DNA of 64,000 nucleotides from DAOVRD01 sp964521715 (GCA_964521715.1 CAZFSS010000008.1:1-64000), one strand, 5' to 3'. Positions 50,218 through 60,467 are shown, counted from the stretch's first letter. The notes: generated by a model not told the origin, from the letters alone. Numbers and translations: made by a program.

Positions 50218-52620
50218 ATGTCCGCACGCATATCGAAGCTCCTGCTCGTCCTGGCGGTCCTGGCGGGCCCGGCGGCCCTGTGCAACGCGCAGCAGCGCTG
50301 GGAGCCGCGCATCGGCTACGTCTATCCCGCCGGCGCGCAGCGCGGGTCCATCATCGAGGTGATCGTTGGCGGACAGGTTCTGCAGGAGCCCACCGCCGCG
50401 TACGTGTCCGGAGAGGGCGTGCGCGCCGTCGTCATCAAGCACTACCGCCCGGACGATAACCTGGACGGAGACGAGCGCCGCGAACTGCAGCGCCAGATGC
50501 GCGACCTGCGCGAACGGCAGCTTGCGGAGCTGACGCGCCAGGGCCGCGCGCCGTCGGTCCCCGACTGGATTCTCGGCCAGTGGCGACAGAATCCCGATCC
50601 GAGGCCGGAGAACGAGCCCGCCCCCACCGGACCCGTCGAGTTGCCGGAGCACCCGCTGCTGCGCGACCTCGAACGCAAGGACCTGAGGCAGCTCCAGGAG
50701 GTCGCCAACGCCTTCCTCGACTGGCAGTACCTTCAGAGAAAACAGCCCAACTCCCAGCTTTCCGACATGGTGCTGGTCACGGTGATCGTCAGCGCCGATG
50801 CGCCGCCGGGCGAACGCGAGCTGAGGCTGGCGACACCGCTCGGCCTCAGCAACCCCGTGCCCTTCCAGGTATCGACGCTCCCGGAGACCCGGGAGCAGGA
50901 GCCGAACGACCCGGAGGAGTATCCCTACCTGCCCGAGACCGCTCCCGTCTACCTGCCGGCCGTCATCAACGGTCAGATCCTGCCGGGCGATGTCGACCGG
51001 CTGCGTTTCGATGCGAAGCGCGGGCAGCACCTCGTCATCGACGTGCGCGCGCGACGGCTCGCGCCCTTCCTGGCCGACGCCGTGCCCGGCTGGTTCCAGG
51101 CCGTCGCCGCCCTCTACGACCCGAGCGGCCGGCGGGTGGCCTATGCCAACGGCGATGCGTTCCGCCCCGACCCCATCATCCTCTACGAGGTGCCGGCCGA
51201 CGGCGTGTACGAACTCGAGATACGCGACGCCATCTATCGCGGGCGTCAGGACTTCGTCTACCGGGTCGTGCTCGGCGAAGTGCCGTTCATCACGGACATC
51301 TTCCCCCTGGGAGCACAGACGGGCACCGAGGCCTTCGCCAGCGCGCGCGGGTGGAACCTGCCGTCCCTGCAGCTCCCGCTGGACACCGGGCCGGAAGGGC
51401 CCGCGATTCGGCAGGCGGCGCTCGGGGACTACCGGTCCACGTCCAACCCGGCGACCTACGCCGTTGACCCGCTCCCCTCCTGCCGGGAGGTCGAACCCAA
51501 TGACGGCCAACAGGACGCGCAGCGCATTGAGCTGCCCGTGGTCGTTGACGGCTGCATCGGCCGGCCCGACGACAGCGACGCGTTCCAGTTCTCGGGCCGC
51601 GCCGGGCAGGAGGTCGTGGTCGAAGTGCTCGCGCGCCGGCTCGGCTCTCCGCTGGACTCCGTCGTCTGGCTCAGCGACGTGTCGGGCCAAGTGGTCGCCT
51701 GGAACGACGACCACATGATCTGCGAGGGGGTCCTCCATCCGGACCTGGGGAGCCTGACGCACCACGCCGATTCGTATCTGAGCCTCCAGCTTCCCCAGTC
51801 AGGGAGTTACGTGCTGACCCTCGGCGACGCGCAGGGCGCTGGCAGCGAGGCGCATAGCTACCGCCTGCGCACCGGCCCGCCGCGCCCCGACTTCGCGCTC
51901 TGCACGACCCCTTCGAGCCTGAGCATGTATTACGGACGCGTGGTGCCGTTGACGGTCCACGCGCTGCGCAAGGAGGGGTTCGACGGAGAGATACGGGTGG
52001 CCCTGGCGGGCGCGCCCGCCGGCTTCGTGCTGCGCGGCGGGGTCATCCCCGCTGGGAGCACCCGTGTGACGATGACGCTGACGGGGCCCATAGAGGTGCC
52101 GGGCGGGCCGGTCGCGCTCCGCTTGGAGGGCCGCGCGGCCATCGGCGGACAGCCGGTCACGCGGCCCGTTGTCCCAGCCGAGGACATGATGCAGGCGTTC
52201 CTCTGGCGGCACCTGGTGCCGTCCCAGGAACTGCTCGTCTATGTTAGGGCGAGCGAGTGGGGTCCCATCTCGATCGTACCCGAGGCTGACGAGCCGGTGC
52301 CGATCCCCGTTGGGGGCATGGCGACGGTGCGGTGCAAGTCGCCCGGTTGGCGCGTGCCGATCGTCGACATGCAGGTCGTCGAGCCGAAGGAGGCACTGAC
52401 GATCCGCGGTTTTGACAGCGCGGCGGACCTCGTCACCTTCACGGTGAAGGCCGAGGGGAATGCAGCGCAGGCCGGGCTGGCCGGCAACCTGATCGTCGAG
52501 GGGTTCGCCGAGTGGAAAGTCAGCGAGGAGGAGCGCGCGAAGAACCCCGACGCTCCCGCGACCAGACGGTCGTCCATCGGCATCCTGCCCGCCGTCCCGT
52601 TCACCGTCGTCGAGCCGTAG
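50218..52620 (+). CDS. Secreted protein with pre-peptidase C-terminal (PPC) domains
   Basis: 800 residues. A signal peptide (about 1-24, ending CNAQ) precedes a beta-rich N-terminal part with 'RIGYVYPAGAQRGSIIEVIVGG', a planctomycete hallmark. Two PPC-like modules follow, each opened by an EPNDP or EPNDG word (about 225 and 425) and ending in a Gly/Asp-rich beta strand. No catalytic residues are visible. It is the last gene of the DUF1549/1553-DUF1501 operon and probably acts in the periplasm or at the cell surface. The stop is followed by 127 bp before the sigma-factor-like remnant. Confidence 0.83.
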   Translation: MSARISKLLLVLAVLAGPAALCNAQQRWEPRIGYVYPAGAQRGSIIEVIVGGQVLQEPTAAYVSGEGVRAVVIKHYRPDDNLDGDERRELQRQMRDLRERQLAELTRQGRAPSVPDWILGQWRQNPDPRPENEPAPTGPVELPEHPLLRDLERKDLRQLQEVANAFLDWQYLQRKQPNSQLSDMVLVTVIVSADAPPGERELRLATPLGLSNPVPFQVSTLPETREQEPNDPEEYPYLPETAPVYLPAVINGQILPGDVDRLRFDAKRGQHLVIDVRARRLAPFLADAVPGWFQAVAALYDPSGRRVAYANGDAFRPDPIILYEVPADGVYELEIRDAIYRGRQDFVYRVVLGEVPFITDIFPLGAQTGTEAFASARGWNLPSLQLPLDTGPEGPAIRQAALGDYRSTSNPATYAVDPLPSCREVEPNDGQQDAQRIELPVVVDGCIGRPDDSDAFQFSGRAGQEVVVEVLARRLGSPLDSVVWLSDVSGQVVAWNDDHMICEGVLHPDLGSLTHHADSYLSLQLPQSGSYVLTLGDAQGAGSEAHSYRLRTGPPRPDFALCTTPSSLSMYYGRVVPLTVHALRKEGFDGEIRVALAGAPAGFVLRGGVIPAGSTRVTMTLTGPIEVPGGPVALRLEGRAAIGGQPVTRPVVPAEDMMQAFLWRHLVPSQELLVYVRASEWGPISIVPEADEPVPIPVGGMATVRCKSPGWRVPIVDMQVVEPKEALTIRGFDSAADLVTFTVKAEGNAAQAGLAGNLIVEGFAEWKVSEEERAKNPDAPATRRSSIGILPAVPFTVVEP

Positions 52621-52747
52621 GGGCCGGATGTCCACGAATCCGCGTTTCCGGTTCTCAGGCGGACACTTTTCCGGATAAAACGGCCAGCGGCGGCGTATAT
52701 ACTGGTAGACCCGTCACGGGAGAACGCCCGCGCCTAAGCCACCGCCC

Positions 52748-52891
52748 ATGGACGCCCAGTCGCTGTCCCGCCTGTTCGAGGACCAGGCCAGGGGATTGAA
52801 GCTGTTCGCCCGCCAGCACTGCGATTCACCGGAGGACGTCGTGCAGTATGCGTTCCTGAAGCCCGTTCCATCAAGGAGTGCCGAATCATGA
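52748..52891 (+). CDS. ECF sigma-factor-like remnant, 47 residues
   Basis: ATG at 52748 and TGA at 52889-52891. The translation (SRLFEDQARGLKLFARQ, then SPEDVVQYAFLK) matches the region 2 start of planctomycete ECF sigma factors, including the SPEDVVQ-AFLK core helix, and then stops. The stop overlaps the next gene's ATG as ATGA. There is no region 4, so it is not a working sigma factor. It may be the fused leftover of a deletion that joined a sigma gene to the downstream operon, or a short leader peptide that couples translation. Confidence 0.6.
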   Translation: MDAQSLSRLFEDQARGLKLFARQHCDSPEDVVQYAFLKPVPSRSAES

Positions 52892-54276
52892 CGAGAGCGA
52901 CCCCAACGGCAATTCTGGCGACCCTTGCGGTCTGCGTGTGCGCGACGGTCGGTGCGGAGGAAGAGGGCCAGGTTGCGGTCCGCAGGCTGGCGGTCCGCCC
53001 GGCCACCGAGCCTGAGCCTGCCATGCGGTACCGCCTGATGCCGACGTTCTCCGAGTGGAAGCCTGGCGATGGATCCACGGTGCTGAAGACGGCGGCCCTG
53101 ATACTCGTGGACCACAGTGACAAGGACACGCTGGAGAGGATCTACAAGTGGGGCGGGACGCCGCTCGAGCAGCTGCCCCGGGAGGAGGTGCGAAGCGCCC
53201 TTTCGCAGTTCGCGGACGTGCTGCGATACGTCGAGTTGGGCGCGTGGCGCCAGCGGTGCGACTGGGACTGGCCGCTCGAGGAAGGCGCCGCGATGCTCCT
53301 GCCCGACCTGGTGGCCTACCGGGACATGGGGCGCCTGCTGGCCCTGAAGGTGCGGATGCAGGTCCTGGATCATGACTACGACGGAGCGGTACACACGCTC
53401 GAGACCGGCTTCGCCTTCGCCTCGCACGTGGCGGAGGGACCGGTCCTGATCAACGGCCTGGTCGGGAGCGCGATAGCATCGCTGATGCTCGACGCAATGG
53501 AGGACCTGATGCAGGCGCCCGACGCGCCGAGCCTCTACTGGGCGCTGGCAGCGTTGCCCCATCCGTTGGTCGACCTTCGTGAGGCCGTTGAGTTTGAGCT
53601 CACGGGAATGGCCCTCTGGCCCAAGGAACTGCGCAATCCCGAGCAAACGTACATGAGCCCCCGCCAATGGGCCGACGTCTTCCGCGGCTTCGGCGGCGCC
53701 ATAGAGGAAGCCCGCCATGCCGCCTACGTGTTCCCCGCAGCGGTCGCGCTGGCCACCTACACGGACGCGAAGCGCTACCTGCTGGAGAGGGGCCGCCCGC
53801 CTGAGGAGGTCGAAGCGATGCCTGTGCTCCAGGTGGTCACGATCTACCTCCGGGACGGCTGGCGGCTGCACGCGGACGAAGCCCTCAAGTGGTGGTACAC
53901 GCCCTACCCGCAGGCCCGCGAGAGCCTGGACGACGTCGAGCGAGTGGTCGCCGAGGCGAGGAAAGACAAGAGCGGATGGCTGGTTGCGCTCCTGATGCCG
54001 GCCCTCCAGAGAGCCAGGTTCAACCAGATGCGGCTTGAGCGCAGGATAGCCGGCCTGCAGGCCGTGGAGGCCATACGCCTTCACGCCGGAGCGACTGGCG
54101 CCGGCCTGCCCGAGCGGCTCGGCGAGATCGCGCGGGCGCCTGTCCCGCCCAATCCCATGAGGGACGAGCCCTTCGAGTACGAGCTGCGGGGCGGCCGGGC
54201 CGTGCTGTCCGCGCCGCTGGAGCCGGATGACGAGCTCGAGAACGCGTTGCGCTACGAGATAGAACTGGTCAGATAG
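52888..54276 (+). CDS. Secreted protein of unknown function (planctomycete type)
   Basis: 462 residues. A signal peptide (about 1-22, ending VGA) is clear. The body is mainly helical with many aromatic and acidic residues (e.g. RCDWDWPLEEGAAMLLPDL, ALKVRMQVLDHDYDGAVHTLETGFAFA), and resembles planctomycete exported proteins of unknown role. I see no metal or catalytic motif. The gene overlaps the sigma-factor-like remnant by 4 bp and precedes another secreted-protein gene by 18 bp. Confidence 0.72.
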   Translation: MTRATPTAILATLAVCVCATVGAEEEGQVAVRRLAVRPATEPEPAMRYRLMPTFSEWKPGDGSTVLKTAALILVDHSDKDTLERIYKWGGTPLEQLPREEVRSALSQFADVLRYVELGAWRQRCDWDWPLEEGAAMLLPDLVAYRDMGRLLALKVRMQVLDHDYDGAVHTLETGFAFASHVAEGPVLINGLVGSAIASLMLDAMEDLMQAPDAPSLYWALAALPHPLVDLREAVEFELTGMALWPKELRNPEQTYMSPRQWADVFRGFGGAIEEARHAAYVFPAAVALATYTDAKRYLLERGRPPEEVEAMPVLQVVTIYLRDGWRLHADEALKWWYTPYPQARESLDDVERVVAEARKDKSGWLVALLMPALQRARFNQMRLERRIAGLQAVEAIRLHAGATGAGLPERLGEIARAPVPPNPMRDEPFEYELRGGRAVLSAPLEPDDELENALRYEIELVR

Positions 54277-54294
54277 AGGCGAGGAAACCCGAAG

Positions 54295-55557
54295 ATGAAG
54301 CCAAAGAGCCTGTGGTTGATGCTGGCGTCCCTGGCGGCACTTGCCGGGCCAGTAGGAGCACAGAACTCCCCTTCGCCGTGGGACGCCGTGGCTCCTTTCA
54401 TCGACGAGCAAGCCATGCTCGTGGCGCGCGCCGATCTCGATCGCATTGTGCCACAGGACATAGCGGATTGGCTGATCGGACTGGGCGCTCCTGCCGAGCT
54501 CGTATCGGCCGGCACGGCGTTGGCGTTCAAGCCGCTGACCGCCTTGAAGGGCGCCGGTGCGCACGAGGTCTACGCGGTCGTGAGCCCTGTCTACCTGCCG
54601 GGAGAGCCGGCGGTCGTCATCGTGCCCCTTGCGGCCGGTGCCGACGCGGCAGCGATCGCAGCGTTGCTGGCAGAGCGCCTCGGCGCCGCCGAGGAGATAA
54701 GGGGTGCGGTGTGCGCCGGTCCCAAGGCAAGCCTGGAGCGTCTCTCCAGGATGGCGCCAGCGGAGCGGCCATTGCTCCAGCAAGCCTTTGCGCAGGACGC
54801 CGACGCAGCGGTGCAGGTCGCCGTCACGCTTACCGCTGACCAGAGGAGAGCCATCGAGGAAACGCTTCCGGACCTGCCTGACGAGCTCGGTGGCGGCCCC
54901 AGCGCCGTGCTGACGCGCGGGGTCCTCTGGGCATTGGCCGGCGCAGCGGCGCCGCCGCGCCAGTCGCTCAAGTGTGTCGTGCAGTTGCAGAGTGCCGGGG
55001 CAGCGCGCGACCTCCAGGCGCTCCTCGGGCGGGCGCTCGACAAGCTGAGGCGCCAAGACGAGCTCCGCAAGTTCATCCCCAACTGCGACCAGGTGCTTCC
55101 GAGCCTGTTGCCAGAGGTGGCCGGGGATAGGCTGATTCTGTCGCTCGACGCAGCCTGGTTCGACAGGCACGCCAAGGAGTGGCTCAGGATCCAGCTTGAG
55201 CGGGACGCTGCATGGGCAGCATCTGAGGAGTCTCTCAGCAACGCGCGCCAGGTCCTCGTGGCCTGCGCCATGTACGCCGTGGACCACGGAGGCGAGTGGC
55301 CGGAGGAGCTGAAGCAGTTGGTGGAGGGCGGCTTCCTTGCATCCGGGGATTTGCTGCGGAACCCTCAGAGGCCTGATCTGGAGATCGGCTACGCCTACCG
55401 GAAGCCCGCGAAGGACACGGCCCCGGGAACGGTTGTCATCTACGAGAAGCACGACGCGTGGCCGGCGCTCGGAGTCGCCGTCGGCTTCTGCGACGGGGCG
55501 GTACAGCGGGCATATGGCAGAGAACGCTTCGAGGAGATGCTCGAACGAGGTCGCTGA
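54295..55557 (+). CDS. Secreted protein of unknown function with pseudopilin-like C-terminus
   Basis: 420 residues. A signal peptide (about 1-22, ending VGAQ) precedes a domain rich in Ala and Asp. The C-terminal 100 residues (LSNARQVLVACAMYAVDHGGEWPEELKQLV...PALGVAVGFCDGAVQRAYG) resemble the globular part of planctomycete type II pseudopilin-like proteins (DUF1559-like), but without the N-terminal pilin helix. Function unknown. It forms a pair with the preceding secreted-protein gene. Confidence 0.68.
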   Translation: MKPKSLWLMLASLAALAGPVGAQNSPSPWDAVAPFIDEQAMLVARADLDRIVPQDIADWLIGLGAPAELVSAGTALAFKPLTALKGAGAHEVYAVVSPVYLPGEPAVVIVPLAAGADAAAIAALLAERLGAAEEIRGAVCAGPKASLERLSRMAPAERPLLQQAFAQDADAAVQVAVTLTADQRRAIEETLPDLPDELGGGPSAVLTRGVLWALAGAAAPPRQSLKCVVQLQSAGAARDLQALLGRALDKLRRQDELRKFIPNCDQVLPSLLPEVAGDRLILSLDAAWFDRHAKEWLRIQLERDAAWAASEESLSNARQVLVACAMYAVDHGGEWPEELKQLVEGGFLASGDLLRNPQRPDLEIGYAYRKPAKDTAPGTVVIYEKHDAWPALGVAVGFCDGAVQRAYGRERFEEMLERGR

Positions 55558-55776
55558 CCGACCCGCGATAGCGCCCCGCTGATGAGCTTCACTCCACGCA
55601 TGACGTCTCCGCGCATCGCCAGCGCGCGGGGGTTCCCCACCCACACAGTCGCGGCCCGGCGCGACCGCGCGACACAGATGCACGTGGTTCCTTGCCCTCC
55701 GTTGTGTTAAGCTCATCACCCGCGTCCGGCCCGTCGCCCGGATGCGCCGCCGACCCTCGCAAGGAGCCATGTCGCC

Positions 55777-57285
55777 ATGATCGTCGACGTCCACGTTCAC
55801 GCGCTGCCGAAGGGAAACCGTGAGGACGTGCTGCCGGAGCTGGTCCGCCAGTGCCGGATCAACGGCGTCTCGCTGGGCCTCGTCTCGATAGGCTGGAAGA
55901 TCTCCCAGTACCCGGACGAAGAAGAGGTGCGCCGCTCCAACGAAGAGGCGCAAGGTTTCGTCAGCCGGTCCGGCGGGCTCTTCAGGCACCTGGCGTACCT
56001 GAATCCCCAGAACGCGAACTGGCGGGAAGAGCTGGACCGCTACGTCGAGGAAGGCGCCGTCGGCATCAAGCTCTGGACTTCGCTCAAGGAGCCGGACGGC
56101 AAGCTCGACAACGCCGCAGCGCTCCTGCGCCGCGCCGGCGAGAAGGGCCTGTCCGTCCTGATCCACACATGGCAGGTAACGGGCGGCCCCATCGACGGCG
56201 AGATTACGGTGCCGGAGTTCGCCCAGCTCGCCGAACGCTGTCCGAACACGAACCTCGTGGCAGCGCACTCCGGCGGGAACTGGCGGCACACGATCGGCGT
56301 GCTGCGCGACCGGCTGCCCAACGCCCACCTGGAAGTCTCCGGCTACTACCCCGAGAAGGGATTGCTGGAGGCGCTGGCCGGCGACGTCGGCGCCGAGCGC
56401 GTCCTGTTCGGCAGCGACCTGGCGGGGCGCACGCAGGCCTCCCAGATCGCCAAGGTCGTGTTCGCCGACATCTCGGACGAGGAGAAGGAGCTGATCCTGG
56501 GCGGGAATGCCGCGCGCCTGTTCGGCCTCAAGGACACGCGGCCCGCACCCTCCGCGCCGCTCCGCTCCCGGGACGAGCTGCCCGACTTCAGGGAGGACCA
56601 CTTCTGCTTCTGCGGGGACTGGCCGTTCCACGCAGGCCCGTGGGTGACGCCGGACGGGCTGGACGCGTTGCTGGCGGAAGCCGGCATCGAGACGGCCTAC
56701 GCGGGGGACTTCGACACCATCTACCGCCAGGACCTGGAGCGGGCGAACAACCGGTTCCTGGAGGCCGCACGCAGCACTTCCCGCGTGGCGCCGCTCGCCA
56801 CCTTGAACCCCACGGCGCACAACTGGCCCAGCATCCTGCGGCACCTGAAGGACGGGTTTGCCGGCGTGATCGTGCATCCCTACCTCCATAACTGGCGGCT
56901 GGACGATCCGGCGCACGCCGCGTTCTTCCGCGCGCTCTCAGACGGGCGGATCCCCGTGTGGGTCAACTGCGCCATCGCCGACCACCGCACGCGGCACAGC
57001 GGCCTGGGATGCCGGCCGGTGGCGGGTGAGGAGGTGCAGGCGTTCTGCCAGGCCGCGCCGCGCAACGAGTACGTTCTGCAAGGCGTGGGCGCGCGACCCG
57101 TGAGCCGGGTCTTGCGCGACCATCCGGACGACGGCCGCTTCCGTTTCGAGGTATCCCGGCTCACCGACAGCTCGTACGACTTCGGCGACATCGCAGCCGA
57201 GCACGGGCTGTCCCATCTGGTGATGGGGAGCGAGTTCCCGCTGCGCGACCTGCGCGAGGTGCGATGGACGGCGCAGCGCGTCTGA
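55777..57285 (+). CDS. Tandem amidohydrolase-related protein
   Basis: 502 residues. The N-terminal half is an amidohydrolase_2 TIM barrel: H6 and H8 in DVHVHAL, a Lys in GIKLW, H in LIHTWQ, H in AAHSGG, and Asp in FGSDLAG, so the metal site is complete. After a linker (about 255-275) a second, diverged barrel-like half begins (DHFCFCGDWPFHAGPW) and ends with MGSEFPLRDL; it lacks the HxH pair, so it is probably non-catalytic. The reaction is unknown. It precedes a DUF6785 membrane protein by 76 bp. Confidence 0.75.
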   Translation: MIVDVHVHALPKGNREDVLPELVRQCRINGVSLGLVSIGWKISQYPDEEEVRRSNEEAQGFVSRSGGLFRHLAYLNPQNANWREELDRYVEEGAVGIKLWTSLKEPDGKLDNAAALLRRAGEKGLSVLIHTWQVTGGPIDGEITVPEFAQLAERCPNTNLVAAHSGGNWRHTIGVLRDRLPNAHLEVSGYYPEKGLLEALAGDVGAERVLFGSDLAGRTQASQIAKVVFADISDEEKELILGGNAARLFGLKDTRPAPSAPLRSRDELPDFREDHFCFCGDWPFHAGPWVTPDGLDALLAEAGIETAYAGDFDTIYRQDLERANNRFLEAARSTSRVAPLATLNPTAHNWPSILRHLKDGFAGVIVHPYLHNWRLDDPAHAAFFRALSDGRIPVWVNCAIADHRTRHSGLGCRPVAGEEVQAFCQAAPRNEYVLQGVGARPVSRVLRDHPDDGRFRFEVSRLTDSSYDFGDIAAEHGLSHLVMGSEFPLRDLREVRWTAQRV

Positions 57286-57361
57286 ACGGCTGCGCGGCGA
57301 ATCCGCTCGCCCGGCGCAGGCGACGCGTGGCGGCCGCCGCAGGCGCAGGCAGAGGGCGAAG

Positions 57362-59302
57362 ATGACCTGGCGTGCATTCCTGATCGGCCTGGTCTGCGTC
57401 GCCTTCATGGCGGCCGTGATCCCCTGGAACGACTTCGCCAGGGGCAACACCTTCCTGACGGGCAGTCACTTCCCCGCCGGCGTCGTGGCCATCCTGTTGG
57501 TGTTGACCCTGATCGTGAACGTCGGCCTGAAGGCCCTGCGCAAGGCATGGGCGCTGCGTCAGGCGGAGCTGATGCTGGTCTGGTGCATGCTGATCGCGGC
57601 ATGCGCCGTGCCGGCCAGCGGCTTCATGCGTTTCTGGTTCCCCCTCTGTGCCGCTCCGGCATACTACGCGGCGCGTCCCGACCTGGCCTGGGAGGACGAC
57701 GTGCTGAAGGAGGCGCCCGCGGACCTGATCCTGACGAAGGACCCCCGGTCCGTGGCGGCCAAACGGTTCTACGAGGGGACGCCCAGGGGCGAGACGCTCC
57801 GAATCCCGTGGGGCATGTGGCTGCGGCCGATGGCGGCCTGGGGGGCCATTGCCCTCCTGTTCTACGCGGGGACCTTCTGCGTGAGCGGGATGCTGCGCCG
57901 CCAGTGGGTCGAATCGGAGAGGCTTCTCTTCCCCCTGGCGCGGGTGCCCCTGGAGTTCACGGCGGACGCAGGAGAACCCCACTTCCTGCCGGCGCTGGTG
58001 CGGAGCAAGCCGTTGATCGTCGGCGTCATCCTGTCGCTGGCGTTCACGCTGATCCGCGCCGCGCCGGTGATCGTAGGCAAGGACCAGGGATGGCGGCCCG
58101 AACTGCCCATCCCCACGATACTGTGGGAGACGCCCCTGGCGCAGACGGGCATATGGGCCGCTCACATCTACCCCATCGCCATGGGGTTCGCCTTCCTGGT
58201 GCCGAGCGACGTCTCGCTGAGCATCTGGTTCTTCTTCCTGTTCACGCGCTTTGAGCTCCAGTTCTCCTATTGGCTCGGAAGGCCGTTGACGGGCGGCGGG
58301 GGTGGGCCCTTCATGGTCTGGCAGGAAGCCGGGGCCTACGTCACGTTCGTGCTGATGATGCTGTGGGCTGCGCGCAAGCAGCTCGCGGCCGTGTTCAGGA
58401 AGGCGGCCGGCCTGGACGAAGGCGTGGACGACTCGGCCGAGCCCATCGCCTACCGTCTGGCGTTCTGGGGCACCGTGGCGTCCTGCGCGGGCATGGCAGC
58501 GTGGTTTGTCTACTATGGGATGAGCGTGCTGGTGGCCGCGGCATTCGTGGCGCTGATGTTGGTGATGATCCTGGGTCTGGCGCGGCTGGTGGCGCAGGGC
58601 GGCGTCTTCTTTGTCCTCCAGCAATGGAAGCCCGTGGACCTCCTTCACGGGCTCAGCGGGGGCAGGGCTTTCGGGGCAGGCGCCGCCGTCGTGGGGCAGA
58701 TGCACAACAACGTGTTCTTCTGGGACACGCGGGAGATCCTGAGCGCTCACGCCATGAACGCGCTGCGCATCTCCGCGGTGTTCGGCCAGCGGCGCCGCCT
58801 GCTGCTGCCGGCCATGTTCGCGGCTCTGGTGCTGGCCATGCCGATCGCGGCCTGGTCGTCCCTGCACATGTATTACAGCGTCGGCGCCTATAATGTCGGC
58901 ACCGCCTGGGGCACGCGGGTGCACCCGATCAACACGTTCAACAAGGCGGAGCGGATGATCGTCAGCCCCGTGCAGTCGGCCGAGCCGCAGTACGGGGCGA
59001 TGGCTCTGGGCGCGGGGATCATGTTCGCGACGACGCTGGCCAGGGGGCGGTTCTACTGGTGGCCGATCCACTCGCTGGGATTCATGATGGGGTCCAGCTA
59101 CGCGGCGCAGATGCTCTGGGTCTCGGCCTTCCTCGGATGGCTTGCCAAGGCGCTGACGCTGAAGCTCTGCGGGGGCAAGGTGCTGCAAGCCGTGCGCAGC
59201 TTCTTCCTCGGGATCATCCTGGCCGAGTCCCTGGCAATCGCCGTCTCAACGGCGGTGGGCCTGGTGGGGCCGAAGCTGGGACCCGTCTTCCTGCCGAACT
59301 GA
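57362..59302 (+). CDS. DUF6785/DUF6784-type multi-pass membrane protein (OPT-like)
   Basis: 646 residues with about 13-14 hydrophobic spans, including AFMAAVIPWNDFARG near the N-terminus and a run of spans in the C-terminal half. The GTAWGTRVHPINTFNKAERM region and PFMVWQEAGAY word agree with the planctomycete DUF6785/DUF6784 family, which resembles oligopeptide transporters (OPT). It probably moves a peptide, siderophore or small metabolite across the inner membrane. The tandem amidohydrolase gene just upstream could process the same compound. Confidence 0.8.
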   Translation: MTWRAFLIGLVCVAFMAAVIPWNDFARGNTFLTGSHFPAGVVAILLVLTLIVNVGLKALRKAWALRQAELMLVWCMLIAACAVPASGFMRFWFPLCAAPAYYAARPDLAWEDDVLKEAPADLILTKDPRSVAAKRFYEGTPRGETLRIPWGMWLRPMAAWGAIALLFYAGTFCVSGMLRRQWVESERLLFPLARVPLEFTADAGEPHFLPALVRSKPLIVGVILSLAFTLIRAAPVIVGKDQGWRPELPIPTILWETPLAQTGIWAAHIYPIAMGFAFLVPSDVSLSIWFFFLFTRFELQFSYWLGRPLTGGGGGPFMVWQEAGAYVTFVLMMLWAARKQLAAVFRKAAGLDEGVDDSAEPIAYRLAFWGTVASCAGMAAWFVYYGMSVLVAAAFVALMLVMILGLARLVAQGGVFFVLQQWKPVDLLHGLSGGRAFGAGAAVVGQMHNNVFFWDTREILSAHAMNALRISAVFGQRRRLLLPAMFAALVLAMPIAAWSSLHMYYSVGAYNVGTAWGTRVHPINTFNKAERMIVSPVQSAEPQYGAMALGAGIMFATTLARGRFYWWPIHSLGFMMGSSYAAQMLWVSAFLGWLAKALTLKLCGGKVLQAVRSFFLGIILAESLAIAVSTAVGLVGPKLGPVFLPN

Positions 59303-59303
59303 A

Positions 59304-59343
59304 GCCGCCCCGGAGCGGCGGCGCATTCCGCCTCCAGGGCGGA
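59304..59343. terminator. Two adjacent hairpins between convergent genes
   Basis: GCCGC-6 nt-GCGGC (59304-59319) and TCCGCC-5 nt-GGCGGA (59327-59343) lie between the DUF6785 stop and the HD-GYP stop. Neither has a strong T-run, so bidirectional terminator activity is only possible. Confidence 0.3.
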
Positions 59344-59371
59344 CGGCCTGCCTGGAAGGCGTGGGGTACGC

Positions 59372-60467
59372 TCAGGCCATGGGGCGCGCCTTCGCGTTCA
59401 GTGGGGGCCTGTCGCGCAGTCGCTCCCGGATGGCACGCAGTTGGGACAGGGCCGCGCGGAAGGCGCCGTAAATCTCCGCGTCGAAGTGCGTGCCCCGCCC
59501 CCTATCCATAATGGCCAGGGCGTCCTGCTCGGGCACGGCGGGCCGGTAGACGCGGTCGTTCACCAGAGCGTCATAGACGTCCAGCACGGCGACGATGCGG
59601 GCCGGTTCCGGTATCTCATCAGCCGATAGGCCGCTGGGGTAGCCCGAGCCGTCCCACTTCTCGTGATGGGCGGCGGCAATCTGCTCGGCCGTGTTCAGCA
59701 GGGAGATGCCAGTCCCCTCGAGGATGCGGGCGCCGATCGTCGTGTGGGTCTTCATGACGTCCCACTCGTCATCGTCGAGCTTGCCGGGCTTCTGGAGGAT
59801 TGCGTCGGGGATGCCGATTTTGCCGACGTCGTGCATGGGCGCTGCCAGGCGAAGCGTTTCGGCGTCGTCGTCCGGCCGCGCCATCGTCCTGGCCAGAGCC
59901 TCGGCATAGAGCCCGATGCGCCGAACGTGAGCGCCGGTCTCGTCGTGGCGGAACTCCTGGGCCGCTAACAGCCGCAGCAGGATCTCTTCCCTCGACTGCC
60001 TGATGTCCTCCGTCTGCTCGCGCACGCGGTCCTCCAGGCGCTCTTCGTGCTGCTGGCTGGCCAGCACCAGCCGGCGCCGCTCCAGCGCGTTGACGACGTT
60101 GATGACGACCTCATTCCGCTCGAACGGTTTGACGATATAGCCATACGCGCCGATCTCGAGGGCCTGGATGGCAGTCTTGCGGTCGTCCACGGCGGTGGCC
60201 ATCACGACGGCTACCCCGGGGAACTCCTGCGTGACGGCGGCCAGCAGGTCGATGCCCGACCGACCGGGCATCACGATGTCGCTGACAAGCAGAGCGAAGT
60301 CGCCGTGCCCGAGCTGCTCGCACGCCTCGTCGGCGCTGGCTGCGGTAGAGCACTGGTATCCTTCGCGTTCGAGCCACCGGCTCAGGATCTCTCGGACGTA
60401 GGGCTCATCGTCCACGATGAGGATCCGGCCGGCCCGGCCCTGCGACGCCCGGTCGGCCGCGTGACGG

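Noticed and set aside
52714..56916. 1,400-codon minus-strand frame opposite several secreted-protein genes
   Set aside because: It is antisense to plus-strand genes with signal peptides and named domains; long antisense frames are expected at high GC.
57161..59188. 675-codon minus-strand frame opposite the DUF6785 gene
   Set aside because: His/Gln/Arg-biased antisense frame of a clear membrane protein gene.
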